DNA from: Phycisphaerae bacterium
GTDB lineage: Bacteria > Chloroflexota > Anaerolineae > 4572-78 > J111
DNA length: 64,000 nt
Reading direction: 5' to 3'
Assembly: GCA_028285035.1 (NCBI GenBank)
Contig: JANQQF010000071.1
Location: forward strand, 62,001 to 126,000
Shown here one piece after another: positions 9,599 through 18,561 of the stretch. The position numbers were made by a program, and so were the translations under genes. How positions within the stretch are numbered: position 1 is the stretch's first letter; each line of letters begins with the position of its first letter. Below the pieces are notes generated by a model. The model made no database searches and had not been told where the DNA came from. It worked only from the letters and a program-made list of their open reading frames with translations.

Positions 9599-11200
9599 TC
9601 AATGCGGTGGAATAAACTCCGAAGAGCGTTGGGCTACTGCCTGATAATCAATCACATCGTTATGGATCGTCAAGGCAGATACCCAGGCCCCAAACAAGGT
9701 TAATATCCCACACAATCCCATCATTGCTCGAAATGCATCCACAAATGACTCACGGATGGCTGAGTCAACCCCTTCTACTAGGTTTGATTGTAGTTCTACG
9801 GGGACCTCAGCCCCCCCCAAGTTGATCGACTCTTTTTGCAACAATTCACGCTCGGTATTCGTTAAGTCCAATGGTGCCGTGCGTTCTGCCAGTGAATTGC
9901 TAAACCAGAGCACCATCAATAACCCTAGCATTGCCACCGCCAACATGGTTGCAACCCTTGATACAGCATTGCTCACGCCAGAAGCCAAGCCAGATAGATG
10001 AATTGGCACCGCACTTAAGGCCACGGTTGTTAATGGAGCCAGGGTAATCCCTAAACCCAGACCGAAAATTGTAGTGGCTGGAAAAAATGTTAGCCAATAA
10101 TTAGCCTCGGTACCTGGAATCATATACCAGAAAAAACCAATGGCAATAACGATCGGCCCAATAATCATCGGCATTCTCGGCCCAGTTCGGTCAACAAAGC
10201 GCCCGACCCATTGTGACATGAGAAAGAGAGGGATGATGATGGGCATAAATGCCAAGCCTGTTACAGTGGCAGAAAATCCTTGAATTTGCTGTAAATTCAA
10301 ATTTAGAAAAAAGAAAACACCACTCATTGCAAAAAACAGGATAAATGTGACCAGTGTAACCCCACTGAAGGCACGACTTTTGAACAGTGCAAAAGGGATC
10401 ATTGGATGTTCAATACGGGTTTCAACCAGCCAGAAGGCAATAGAACAGACAATAAAGGCTACGATAGCAGTGACAACTAGCGGGTCAGTCCAGCCTAGTT
10501 TGGGGCCTTCAATCAAGCTATAAATAAATGCTCCCAGACCAACTGTAATCAAGCCAGCGCCCCACCAGTCTGTACTTTCAGGCATAGAGCGGCTTTTGCT
10601 TTCGGGAATAAATCGCCAACTCATGAATAAGGCAATGATACCGATTGGCAAATTGATGTAAAAAGCAGCTCGCCATGATACATTATCAACCAACCAACCC
10701 CCAAGCAGTGGCCCAACAGCCGTAGCAAGCGGGGTAAAGGCCGACCAAATCCCAACCGTTTTCCCCCGCACATCTGGAGAAAATGTTGCATTTAGGATGG
10801 CCAGACTGCCTGGAAGCATAATTGCCCCCGAAATACCCTGAAAAATACGAGCAACGATCAGTTGATCTAACGTCGCTGCGGCCCCACAGGCCACAGAGGT
10901 AATCGTAAAACCAACCAACCCAATGTTAAAGAACAGCTTACGACCATACCGGTCACTGAGTGAGCCAGCGACTAATATCGGTACGGTTAAAAATAAAATA
11001 TAAACATCAATTAACCACTGTAACCCAGAAATCGAAGTGTTAAACTCGGTCTGAATTTGGGGAAGGGCAACAGTGACGATCGTCCCATCTAGAGAAACTA
11101 AGCTCGCTCCTAATATGGTAGCGGTTAAAATAATGTAGCCGTGAGTTGAGTTGAATTCTATGTAACGTCGCGAGTCATTCGTTTGAGGCTGCTCATGCAC
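9599..11200 (-). CDS. MFS drug:H+ antiporter, DHA2 (EmrB/QacA) family, 14 TMS
   Basis: A 533-residue transporter. The DHA2 hallmarks are present in order: TM1 motif SLDGTIVTVALPQI (~37-50), motif A SLSDRYGRKLFF (~83-94), the antiporter motif C-like LGGWLVD after AVGPL (~161-175), and a C-terminal half with further segments giving about 14 TMS. It should export lipophilic compounds in exchange for protons. It stands alone with no adjacent regulator or MFP partner. A separate terminator lies downstream at 9463-9521. The substrate cannot be read from the sequence. Confidence 0.92.
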   Translation of the reverse strand: MHEQPQTNDSRRYIEFNSTHGYIILTATILGASLVSLDGTIVTVALPQIQTEFNTSISGLQWLIDVYILFLTVPILVAGSLSDRYGRKLFFNIGLVGFTITSVACGAAATLDQLIVARIFQGISGAIMLPGSLAILNATFSPDVRGKTVGIWSAFTPLATAVGPLLGGWLVDNVSWRAAFYINLPIGIIALFMSWRFIPESKSRSMPESTDWWGAGLITVGLGAFIYSLIEGPKLGWTDPLVVTAIVAFIVCSIAFWLVETRIEHPMIPFALFKSRAFSGVTLVTFILFFAMSGVFFFLNLNLQQIQGFSATVTGLAFMPIIIPLFLMSQWVGRFVDRTGPRMPMIIGPIVIAIGFFWYMIPGTEANYWLTFFPATTIFGLGLGITLAPLTTVALSAVPIHLSGLASGVSNAVSRVATMLAVAMLGLLMVLWFSNSLAERTAPLDLTNTERELLQKESINLGGAEVPVELQSNLVEGVDSAIRESFVDAFRAMMGLCGILTLFGAWVSALTIHNDVIDYQAVAQRSSEFIPPH

Positions 11201-11471
11201 GAAGCAATATTATCCTTACATTTGTAAAATCGTTGTCGGGTCCAAGCGAATTACAGCACAAAAATAGGACCGTGCCAAGAAAAAATGGGCGATGGGGATA
11301 ATAGTATCCACGATTTAACCGCTTACTTGTAGCACGGTTTGCAAGCCTTTCCACAGAAAAATTGGGTCTATTCAATTTTATCAGACGACCCAAATCGTTT
11401 TCGTGAAAGGCGTAAAGGACCCATTTCGGAGCCCCGACCAGACAGGGTGTAGGTGTAGAAACACCCATGTT

Positions 11472-12497
11472 CTATAATTTATGAATTTGTTTAAGTTGGG
11501 TGGCCAAGCTTACAACATCAGGTGTTTTGTAAGGTGATGAACCAATCGGATCATCAACGACCCAATCATTTAGTAGCGCCCGAAACACGTTCCCAACAGC
11601 CGGGGCCAACACATCAAGATTATAACCACCTTCGAGCGTAAAGACAATCCGGCCCTCACAAAGTTCATCTGCCAAGGCAATCAAATCTTTACAAAGCTGA
11701 TGGCAACCGCTCAAACTCCAGCCCATATTGGCCAAGGGATCTTGCCAGTGCGCATCAAAACCAGCTGACACCAAAATTAGCTCTGGCTGAAATCGCCGTA
11801 AAAGCGGAATGACCACATCTCCATACAAGCGGGCAAACCCTTCGTCATTCGTTCCCACATCAAGTGGCAGATTGACCATCGTTCCCGTAGCTTTGCCGCC
11901 ACCAATTTCATTGATGCCTCCCGTTCCCGGATAAAAGGGATACTGATGGCTTGATACAAAAAGTATATTCGGGTCTTCGTTTAAGATATCTTGCGTCCCA
12001 TTGCCATGATGAACATCAAAGTCCACGATAGCCACGCGTTCAAGACCCATATCGCTAATTGCGGCACGCGCTGCCACTGCGACCGTTCCAAACAGACAAA
12101 ACCCCATTGCTTGAGTAGGTACAGCGTGGTGGCCTGGGGGACGAACCAGGGCAAACCCATTATCCAGCGTTCTATTCACAACAGCCGAAGTTAAATCAAT
12201 CAAGCCACCTGCAGCCTTAGTCGCTGCTTCAAATGAAAATTCATTAGTATAGGTATCCGCATCTAATCGGCCACCCCCGCGACGACTCACCTCTTCGACC
12301 AGTTGAATATGACGAACGTGATGACAACGTGCCAATTCCTCTGTGGTAGCAGGTCTGCTAGGCACCTCCGTAAGCTGCTGCAAAATACTTTGCTTTTGCA
12401 GATAATCCATAATTGCCACCAATCGTTTAGCATTCTCTGGATGCCCTGGCATATTATGTTTAGTGAATACATCATTGTATACATAACCTGTACGCAT
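11472..12497 (-). CDS. Class II histone-deacetylase-like amidohydrolase
   Basis: 341 residues with a complete arginase/HDAC active site: RPPGHHA with the His pair at 123-124, VDFDVHHGNGTQD with zinc ligands D161 and H163, and SAGFDAHWQDPL with the third ligand D248, then EGGYNL. The Tyr/His-type transition-state region (LEGGYN) is also present. Bacterial members deacetylate acetylpolyamines, acetoin-pathway AcuC-like targets or other acetyl-lysine/acylamide substrates. The neighbours do not identify which. It is divergent from the MoxR gene, and the preceding 271 bases toward the MFS gene hold no supported gene. Confidence 0.93.
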   Translation of the reverse strand: MRTGYVYNDVFTKHNMPGHPENAKRLVAIMDYLQKQSILQQLTEVPSRPATTEELARCHHVRHIQLVEEVSRRGGGRLDADTYTNEFSFEAATKAAGGLIDLTSAVVNRTLDNGFALVRPPGHHAVPTQAMGFCLFGTVAVAARAAISDMGLERVAIVDFDVHHGNGTQDILNEDPNILFVSSHQYPFYPGTGGINEIGGGKATGTMVNLPLDVGTNDEGFARLYGDVVIPLLRRFQPELILVSAGFDAHWQDPLANMGWSLSGCHQLCKDLIALADELCEGRIVFTLEGGYNLDVLAPAVGNVFRALLNDWVVDDPIGSSPYKTPDVVSLATQLKQIHKL

Positions 12498-12730
12498 GTG
12501 ACTTACTCCGCCATTTAAAAGCCGTTGTTTAATTTGCCCACCATACGTTCTCTACCTTAATGTAACATTTAATACCGTTAACTATAGTGGACTAGGTTAG
12601 CCTATATTCAAACTTTATTGTCATTTACTCAAGACTGGTTACCAGCAACGGAAAGACCTTACACAACTTTTTATTCTCGTGCAAATTTACACAAACCTTA
12701 AATATGCAGGAATTCTTGATTCAAACTATA

Positions 12731-12759
12731 TTGTCCAGCCTTTCCAAAACTGGTATAAT
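12731..12759 (+). promoter_or_regulatory. Sigma70-type promoter of the MoxR operon
   Basis: TTGTCC at 12731-12736 and TATAAT at 12754-12759 are separated by exactly 17 bases. Transcription should begin near 12767, leaving only about 8 bases before an in-frame TTG at 12775. The ATG at 12817 is therefore the better start. The rest of the 319-base divergent gap (12498-12816) shows no other gene. Confidence 0.8.
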
Positions 12760-12816
12760 GACCCAATTATGTAATTGGCCCAATTCTATGATCAAATAAG
12801 GAGTTGCCTCAGCTCG

Positions 12817-13767
12817 ATGAACATCGTACAGACCTTTGCCGAAAAAGTAACCCATAATGTCGAAAAAGTCATTATTGGTAAACACAAATCCGTTGAAGAG
12901 ACGCTGTTAGCCCTGTTGTGTCAGGGTCATATTTTGATTGAAGATGTCCCAGGAACCGGGAAAACTATTTTAGCCAGAGCCGTGGCTCGTTCAATTGGAT
13001 GTACCTTTCGCCGTATTCAGTTTACACCTGATATGTTGCCCAGTGATGTAACTGGGGTGTCCATCTTTAACCAAAAGACACACGAATTTGAATTCCGGCC
13101 TGGGCCTGTGTTTGCGCAAATTATGTTAGCCGATGAGATCAACCGAGCTACCCCAAAAACACAAAGTGCGCTCCTTGAGGCAATGGCGGAAGGACAAGTC
13201 ACCGTTGATGGGGCGACATATGATCTGGATAGCCCTTTTTTAGTATTAGCCACTCAAAACCCTATCGAGTATGAAGGCACTTTCCCACTACCAGAAGCCC
13301 AACTCGACCGCTTTATGCTTCGTATTCATCTTGGCTATCCTGACAAAGATAGTGAAGTCAAAATGTTGGTGGCCCAACAATTTGTTCATCCGATTGATGA
13401 ACTAGATCAAGTTGTGAGCCAAGAAGAACTGGTTGAGGCCCAAAATGCTGTCAAGCAAGTTTATGCGGATGATCTGGTTAAACAGTATATCGTTAACATC
13501 TGTGCCACCACTCGTGACCACCCTGATGTTTATCTTGGGGCCAGTCCACGGGGGAGTTTGGCGCTTTATCGGACCAGTCAAGCTCTGGCAGCAATGCGAG
13601 ATCGAGATTATATTATTCCCGATGACATCAAATATCTAGCCGAAACAACATTGGCCCACCGCTTGATTATCAGCCCGGCTGCTCGCATCAAAAATGTTGA
13701 TCCACGTGAGGTGATTGACGAAATTATCTCTTCGATTCCTGTACCAGGCACCCGTGTTGCTAGCTAA
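12817..13767 (+). CDS. MoxR-family AAA+ ATPase
   Basis: 316 residues. Walker A is EDVPGTGKT (~43-51), Walker B IMLADEIN (~103-110), and sensor-type and arginine-finger regions ([23 protein letters not shown]) follow. MoxR ATPases act as chaperones that mature or activate membrane and secreted complexes, usually together with DUF58/VWA proteins, as found 27 bases downstream. A TTG start at 12775 is possible, but it lies right at the predicted transcription start. AAGGAG at 12798-12803, 13 bases before the ATG at 12817, favours the latter. Confidence 0.93.
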   Translation: MNIVQTFAEKVTHNVEKVIIGKHKSVEETLLALLCQGHILIEDVPGTGKTILARAVARSIGCTFRRIQFTPDMLPSDVTGVSIFNQKTHEFEFRPGPVFAQIMLADEINRATPKTQSALLEAMAEGQVTVDGATYDLDSPFLVLATQNPIEYEGTFPLPEAQLDRFMLRIHLGYPDKDSEVKMLVAQQFVHPIDELDQVVSQEELVEAQNAVKQVYADDLVKQYIVNICATTRDHPDVYLGASPRGSLALYRTSQALAAMRDRDYIIPDDIKYLAETTLAHRLIISPAARIKNVDPREVIDEIISSIPVPGTRVAS

Positions 13768-13794
13768 CACGCCCAACTCACGGAGGAACATTTT

Positions 13795-15081
13795 TTGCGA
13801 AGCTTAGAACGAAGCTGGGTACTCTATCTCCTATGGTTAATTTCGCTGATTGCCGCCCTTGGTATTGGGAATGCCATCTTTTTTAGTCTCACCTATCTAT
13901 TCACAGCCTTGCTTTTATTTTCATTTTTATGGGCTTGGCTCAATGTCAATCAAGTTCGGGTAACTCGCCAAATTCGCTCACGCTATGTTCAGGCGGGTGA
14001 CTTCATCGATGAGCGATTTGTCATTGAAAATACAAGCCGGTTGCCCAAGCTATGGATCGAGCTTAAAGATCATTCAGAGTTACCCAACCACCGTGCCAGT
14101 CGGGTTACCTCAAACCTTGGCGGCAAGCGTCAACACAGTTGGCACATTCGTACCCCAGCCTATCAACGCGGTCGCTTTACACTCGGCCCAGTTACCCTTT
14201 CCAGCGGCGATCCTTTTGGGTTGTATCTCTTCAAAAAAGAGCTAACCAAATTCACCTCCCACGTGGTGATTTATCCTAGAGCCATCGACATTCCGGCGTT
14301 TCAACCGCCAATTGGCGAACAAACTGGTGGAGAGGCCGTTCGGCGACGTACTCACTATGTTACCACCAATGTATCCGGTATTCGGGAGTACGTTTTTGGT
14401 GATAGTCTCAATCGCATCCACTGGCGCAGCACCGCTCGCACCGGCCGAATGATGGTGAAAGAGTTTGAGTTAGATCCAATGGCTGATGTTTGGGTATTTC
14501 TCGATTTAGAGAAACGGGTTCAAGCTGGGGTTGATCCTAGAGAAGCTGAAGCCCCCTCGCTGCCTGAGGTGCCCTGGGAAAAGCTTCCTGAATTTCAACT
14601 CCTGCCGAGCACTGAGGAGTATGGGGTTACGATTGCTGCCTCAGTTAGCAAACATTTTCTCCGCCAAAATCGAGCCTTGGGACTAATCACTTACCCCAGT
14701 GGTCAACATCGCGAGATTGCCCAAAGTGACCGAGGTGATCGGCAAATGAGTCGGATCAATGAGATGTTGGCTGTAATTGGGGCACACGGAGCTATTCCGT
14801 TAGCAGAAGTTTTGGCTGCCGAAACCCTACGCTTTGGGCGCAACACCACCCTCATCATCATCACCCCATCCCCAAATTTGGAGTGGGTGGCTGCGGCTCG
14901 TCACTTGATGAGTCGGGGGGTACGAGTGACCGCCGTCATCATTGATGCTGGCAGTTTTGATGCACCATATGACTCAATGGAAACTGAAATCGAGCTAACG
15001 GCCAGCCATATCCCTCACTACGTTGTTCGTGAGGGGCAGCCGCTTGACCACGCTCTGGCAAATGGTCGAGCTCTTCGCTAA
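13795..15081 (+). CDS. DUF58 domain membrane protein, MoxR partner
   Basis: 428 residues from a TTG start with GGAGG at 13782-13786. Two hydrophobic segments lie at ~8-48, followed by an Ig-like region and the DUF58 signature (GIREYVFGDSLNRIHWRSTA, ~199-218), then a VWA-like C-terminal part (TLIIITPSP). DUF58 proteins form conserved pairs with MoxR ATPases and are thought to act in cell-envelope or metal-dependent maturation. No transglutaminase-domain gene follows, although one is often third in this cluster. A CPBP protease follows instead. Confidence 0.88.
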   Translation: MRSLERSWVLYLLWLISLIAALGIGNAIFFSLTYLFTALLLFSFLWAWLNVNQVRVTRQIRSRYVQAGDFIDERFVIENTSRLPKLWIELKDHSELPNHRASRVTSNLGGKRQHSWHIRTPAYQRGRFTLGPVTLSSGDPFGLYLFKKELTKFTSHVVIYPRAIDIPAFQPPIGEQTGGEAVRRRTHYVTTNVSGIREYVFGDSLNRIHWRSTARTGRMMVKEFELDPMADVWVFLDLEKRVQAGVDPREAEAPSLPEVPWEKLPEFQLLPSTEEYGVTIAASVSKHFLRQNRALGLITYPSGQHREIAQSDRGDRQMSRINEMLAVIGAHGAIPLAEVLAAETLRFGRNTTLIIITPSPNLEWVAAARHLMSRGVRVTAVIIDAGSFDAPYDSMETEIELTASHIPHYVVREGQPLDHALANGRALR

Positions 15082-15100
15082 ATAATTTGCAGACACAAGT

Positions 15101-15847
15101 ATGACCAACCTCACATTTTCAACATTACTGTTTTATGGGACCCTACTTGGCATTCTAGTTTTAACGTCCGGACTGGCTTGGGCAACCTATCGTAGTAATC
15201 AAATCCTCAAAAATTATAAACCTGATTTTAATCTGCTCTTATCTATCCCTGAACTAATAACCCGCTTAATATTGGTTTCTATTTGTCTATTGTTAGCGTG
15301 GAGTAGCGGACTTTCTCAAGAGCAGCTTGGTTTTGTCAGTCCAAATCTATTATGGAGTACCGGGATAGCCATTGGTTTAGGGATTCTGCTTCAAGCTATC
15401 ATAAACCCCTTAATGCAAGCCATTATTAATCGTTTTGGGGCACATCTCTATTCCCCCATTGTGGTTCAGAGCATTTTACCACGTCGATCAATCGAGTGGA
15501 TCCCCGTCAGTTTAGCTTTGATTCCTGCCGTAGCAATGGAAGAAATTCTATTTCGAACCTTATGGCTTGGCGTGCTTGGTACGGTTCTACCTATACCAAT
15601 CTTAATTGTTGTTAGCTCAATTATCTTTGGGTTTATGCATCAGCCTCAAGGCACACTTGGCATGATCTTAACCGGCACAATTAACATTATTTTTTGTCTC
15701 CTATTCATTTGGCGCGGCGAATTACTCATACCTCTAGTAACCCATTATATTATCAATATGCTACAATTAGTTGTCGCCTATCGTAACCAAGACCAGCTTA
15801 CCCAATACCCTTCGATAGGAGACGTTGACAAAAGTATTGGGGCGTGA
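15101..15847 (+). CDS. CPBP-family intramembrane metalloprotease
   Basis: A 248-residue protein with about 7-8 hydrophobic segments. The CPBP (CAAX protease and bacteriocin-processing) motifs are present: AMEEILFR with the Glu pair near 146-147, FGFMHQ with His near 179, and a third region THYIIN. These residues bind the catalytic metal inside the membrane in the Rce1 fold. It begins 20 bases after the DUF58 gene, so it is probably co-transcribed with MoxR-DUF58 and could process a membrane substrate of that system (inference). Confidence 0.85.
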   Translation: MTNLTFSTLLFYGTLLGILVLTSGLAWATYRSNQILKNYKPDFNLLLSIPELITRLILVSICLLLAWSSGLSQEQLGFVSPNLLWSTGIAIGLGILLQAIINPLMQAIINRFGAHLYSPIVVQSILPRRSIEWIPVSLALIPAVAMEEILFRTLWLGVLGTVLPIPILIVVSSIIFGFMHQPQGTLGMILTGTINIIFCLLFIWRGELLIPLVTHYIINMLQLVVAYRNQDQLTQYPSIGDVDKSIGA

Positions 15848-15957
15848 TATTGTTCAATTAGCATTATGACAAGCTCAATAGCACGTTAAGTTAGACCTAT
15901 TCACTAGTATTTCGCGGCGTAAGTAAAGCAACAGTTATTAGGGGCGAAATACCTAAA

Positions 15958-16007
15958 CAGTTGGGCGTTGGGATGCTTGTTGCTGTATAGTTATCTACGC
16001 CCAACTG
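15958..16007 (+). promoter_or_regulatory. Long-armed inverted repeat in the leader of an unknown gene
   Basis: CAGTTGGGCGT (15958-15968) is perfectly complementary to ACGCCCAACTG (15997-16007) across a 28-base loop. No T-tract follows, so it is not a standard terminator. It ends 30 bases before the ATG at 16038 and could be an operator or 5'-UTR stem. Confidence 0.55.
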
Positions 16008-16037
16008 TACTAGCCACAGCATTTAAAGGAGTTCACG

Positions 16038-17276
16038 ATGGCTGATTTTTTCCCAGATATTATGGGCGAATATTTGAGCGAGGAAGAACGCTTTGAAACT
16101 GACAATATTCAGTTTGGGGGACATTTCGAACCCGCCGCAGTTGCACCAGGAGGAATGACCAGCCTTTATTTATTCCTACAAAATACCCTTGACGCTCCAA
16201 TCAAGGTCGGGATACAAATCGATGTCCCTAAAACCTCAGGCCTTTTTCGAGGCGGCAAACCCATCCTTGAGGTTGGCGAATCGATCATTCGTTTTGAGAT
16301 GGGACCAGGAGAAGCGGGATTATTGACCCTCCCGGCCAGCACCACCCGACATGCTAAATCAGGGCAATATGAACTAGGATTTACGCTCCAAGCTGAAGCA
16401 CAAGAAGATGGTGAGCGCATCCGTCCCACAAGTTCAAGGAGCCAATTTGATATTAAACTCATCGATGATCCGGTGGGGCTTGATTTGGCTGCCTCATTGG
16501 GAACCACATATACAGCAGAAGAGGTACAAAAGGCATCATTCACCATCAAGGTCGAAGGTGATGCTCAAGAACCTTCGTCTGCTCAAGCCCTTGAACATGG
16601 CTATCAAGTCATATGGGAGAAGGCCCAACTTGACTTTCTTGTTCATGCTCAACATGAGGTGAAGTTACGTCAAGCTAAGCTCAAAGAAGAACTGATGACT
16701 GAGCCGTTGTATATTGCCATGTACAGTGAAAGTGTCAATCGTTTTGCGGATATGGGAATAGGTCTAAGAATTGGCGAGGCCATCTTAATCGCAAAAATTT
16801 TAACCTTTACCTGTGAGCTTTTTTTGACAAGCCCCAAACGAATGGGCGGGTTACTGATCCCTATTTGGGAACGAGCCGTTGATGGAGGTATTGATACAAC
16901 AGACCCATTTCAGGTCATCCGCTGGGCGGGCTACACACATATCCTAAAATTAGGTATCGCCACTAGTTTTGGCTTAATTGCCCAAACGATTGGACAGCAA
17001 CCATGGTCGCTTGAGGAACGCCAAGCCGTTAGCCATCACCTTGTAGACAATATTGAAATTGGTGAACCGACAGAATTTGATTTTATCTATCTGCCGTTAA
17101 TGCTTGGAGGTGCTTTGGTCTCTAATAAATTGCAAATGGATGGGGAGGATTTACAACATACTGCAGCCTTAGTCTACAAAGCCTATAAAAGCCGAGATGA
17201 GATTTTCTCGGATGATGAGATGAAACAAGCCAAGAGGGTTTTTGAAACCGCGCTCAAACGCTTACTAAAAAGTTAA
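16038..17276 (+). CDS. Unrecognised 412-residue protein, beta-rich N-terminus plus helical C-terminus
   Basis: I do not recognise this protein. The start is secure: AAAGGAG lies 7-8 bases before the ATG. The first ~140 residues look like a beta-sandwich (LYLFLQNTLDAPIKVGIQID, PGEAGLLTLPAS, SGQYELGFTLQAEA), reminiscent of Ig-like or arrestin-like domains. The remainder (~190-412) is predominantly helical and ends in KQAKRVFETALKRLLKS. There is no signal peptide or obvious membrane segment, so it is probably cytoplasmic. It is monocistronic, with a hairpin leader upstream and a terminator structure downstream. Lineage restriction is possible but untested. Confidence 0.75.
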   Translation: MADFFPDIMGEYLSEEERFETDNIQFGGHFEPAAVAPGGMTSLYLFLQNTLDAPIKVGIQIDVPKTSGLFRGGKPILEVGESIIRFEMGPGEAGLLTLPASTTRHAKSGQYELGFTLQAEAQEDGERIRPTSSRSQFDIKLIDDPVGLDLAASLGTTYTAEEVQKASFTIKVEGDAQEPSSAQALEHGYQVIWEKAQLDFLVHAQHEVKLRQAKLKEELMTEPLYIAMYSESVNRFADMGIGLRIGEAILIAKILTFTCELFLTSPKRMGGLLIPIWERAVDGGIDTTDPFQVIRWAGYTHILKLGIATSFGLIAQTIGQQPWSLEERQAVSHHLVDNIEIGEPTEFDFIYLPLMLGGALVSNKLQMDGEDLQHTAALVYKAYKSRDEIFSDDEMKQAKRVFETALKRLLKS

Positions 17277-17282
17277 AATAAA

Positions 17283-17321
17283 AATAGCACAACAAGCTTT
17301 ATTCAAGCGCATTGTGCTATT
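17283..17321 (-). terminator. Intrinsic terminator between convergent genes
   Basis: AATAGCACAA (17283-17292) pairs perfectly with TTGTGCTATT (17312-17321). On the minus strand the stem is followed by T-rich sequence (TTTTATTTT), so it best terminates the small gene at 17334-17537. It may also stop the plus-strand transcript. Confidence 0.75.
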
Positions 17322-17333
17322 CACCCAACCAAC

Positions 17334-17537
17334 CTATTTAGTCCGTAAGGTCGCCAGCCGTGCTTCCATTTCTGCCCGCTTTGCGGCGGCAGCCTTTTTA
17401 CCCTCTTCCATCGCTTGGTCCCAGCGTGACCGAGCATCAGCTTGAATCGCACTTCCACTTTGAGGAGTGGTTAACAACACTGCAGTTGCGCCAATTAAGC
17501 TCCCCACCAAAAATCCAAATATAAATCTAATTCCCAT
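17334..17537 (-). CDS. Small YtxH-like membrane protein
   Basis: 67 residues starting at the ATG at 17537 (MGIRFIFGFLVGSLIG), with AGGAGG complementary to 17546-17551 and an 8-base spacer. A longer frame to 17564 ignores this ribosome site. One N-terminal membrane segment carries a glycine zipper-like GFLVGSLIGATAVLL, followed by a short PQSG turn and a charged Ala/Lys/Glu-rich helix that may form a coiled coil. This matches the layout of YtxH/gas-vesicle-GvpP-like stress proteins. Function unknown. Confidence 0.75.
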   Translation of the reverse strand: MGIRFIFGFLVGSLIGATAVLLTTPQSGSAIQADARSRWDQAMEEGKKAAAAKRAEMEARLATLRTK

Positions 17538-17733
17538 TAAAATAACCTCCTCACATATCATCAAAACTACAAAATCTTAGCCTTCAATGAGACAATATTA
17601 TACCACGCCGACAAAGTTCAGGAAATCTTAAATACTTACGCTATATTCATTCTCGACAAATGTTTAGAGAATGGTAAAATTCCCCCGTACTGACAATTCT
17701 GACTGTTGTCCAAATCTACAATAAGACTCATTC

Positions 17734-18561
17734 ATGGCCTTAAATCCCAAATTCAAAAATAGTTTAATTCTTATCAAAGGCGCAGGTGATTTAGCCAGTG
17801 GCATCGCCTATCGTCTAAAACGGAGCGGCTTCCCTTTGATGATGACAGAATTAGCCACCCCGACCATGGTGCGTCGGGCCGTTTCTTTTGGTGATGTGGT
17901 TTACAATTATGAAACGACGATTGAGGGCGTTCAAGCCCGACGGGCTGCGTCGACTGATGAGGCCCTAATGCTATCTTTAAGTGATATCATTCCTGTTATC
18001 GTTGACACTGATGGATCAAGCGTACAAAGTTATCAACCTCAAATCCTTGTTGATGCCATCATGGCAAAAAAAAATACAGGAACCAAGCTTCAAGACGCCC
18101 CATATGTCATCGCCCTAGGTCCCGGTTTTGTCGCCCAAAAAGATTGTCACGCGGTGATTGAAACCAAACGTGGGCATAATCTAGGTCGAGTGCTCTACTA
18201 TGGCGAAGCTGAACCCAACACGGGAATTCCGGGTGAGGTAAGGGGTCACACTGACAACCGAGTCCTGCGGGCACCAACAAATGGGCAGGTTAAACCTTAT
18301 GTGGCGATCGGGGATATTATCAAAAAAGGTCAACTTATCGCTACCGTGGATGGTCAAGCGGTCCAAGCGCCCTTTGATGGCGTGTTACGCGGGTTAGTCC
18401 ACCAAAACGTTACTGTCCAGACCGGCTTCAAAATTGGGGATTTAGACCCACGGGGCAATATTGAACATTGTTTCACCATTAGCGATAAAGCACTAGCCAT
18501 CGGGGGCGGTGTGCTAGAAGCCATCCTCGCCTATGAAACAAAACGGAGTAATAGCGAATAA
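17734..18561 (+). CDS. yqeB: YqeB / EF2563-family molybdenum hydroxylase accessory protein
   Basis: 275 residues. IKGAGDLASGIAYRL (~14-28) marks the nucleotide-binding opening of the EF2563/YqeB family, which is linked in other bacteria to maturation of selenium-dependent molybdenum hydroxylases. The middle has GPGFVAQKDCHAVIETKRGH, and the C-terminal half has a biotinyl-lipoyl-like hairpin (DGQAVQAPFDGVLRGLV). The stop codon and the next gene's ATG share one base at 18561, so the two genes are translationally coupled. No molybdenum hydroxylase structural gene is in the window. Confidence 0.88.
   Translation: MALNPKFKNSLILIKGAGDLASGIAYRLKRSGFPLMMTELATPTMVRRAVSFGDVVYNYETTIEGVQARRAASTDEALMLSLSDIIPVIVDTDGSSVQSYQPQILVDAIMAKKNTGTKLQDAPYVIALGPGFVAQKDCHAVIETKRGHNLGRVLYYGEAEPNTGIPGEVRGHTDNRVLRAPTNGQVKPYVAIGDIIKKGQLIATVDGQAVQAPFDGVLRGLVHQNVTVQTGFKIGDLDPRGNIEHCFTISDKALAIGGGVLEAILAYETKRSNSE

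Noticed and set aside
11193..11468. 91-codon frame between MFS and HDAC genes
   Set aside because: It overlaps the MFS start, has no family resemblance and no ribosome site.
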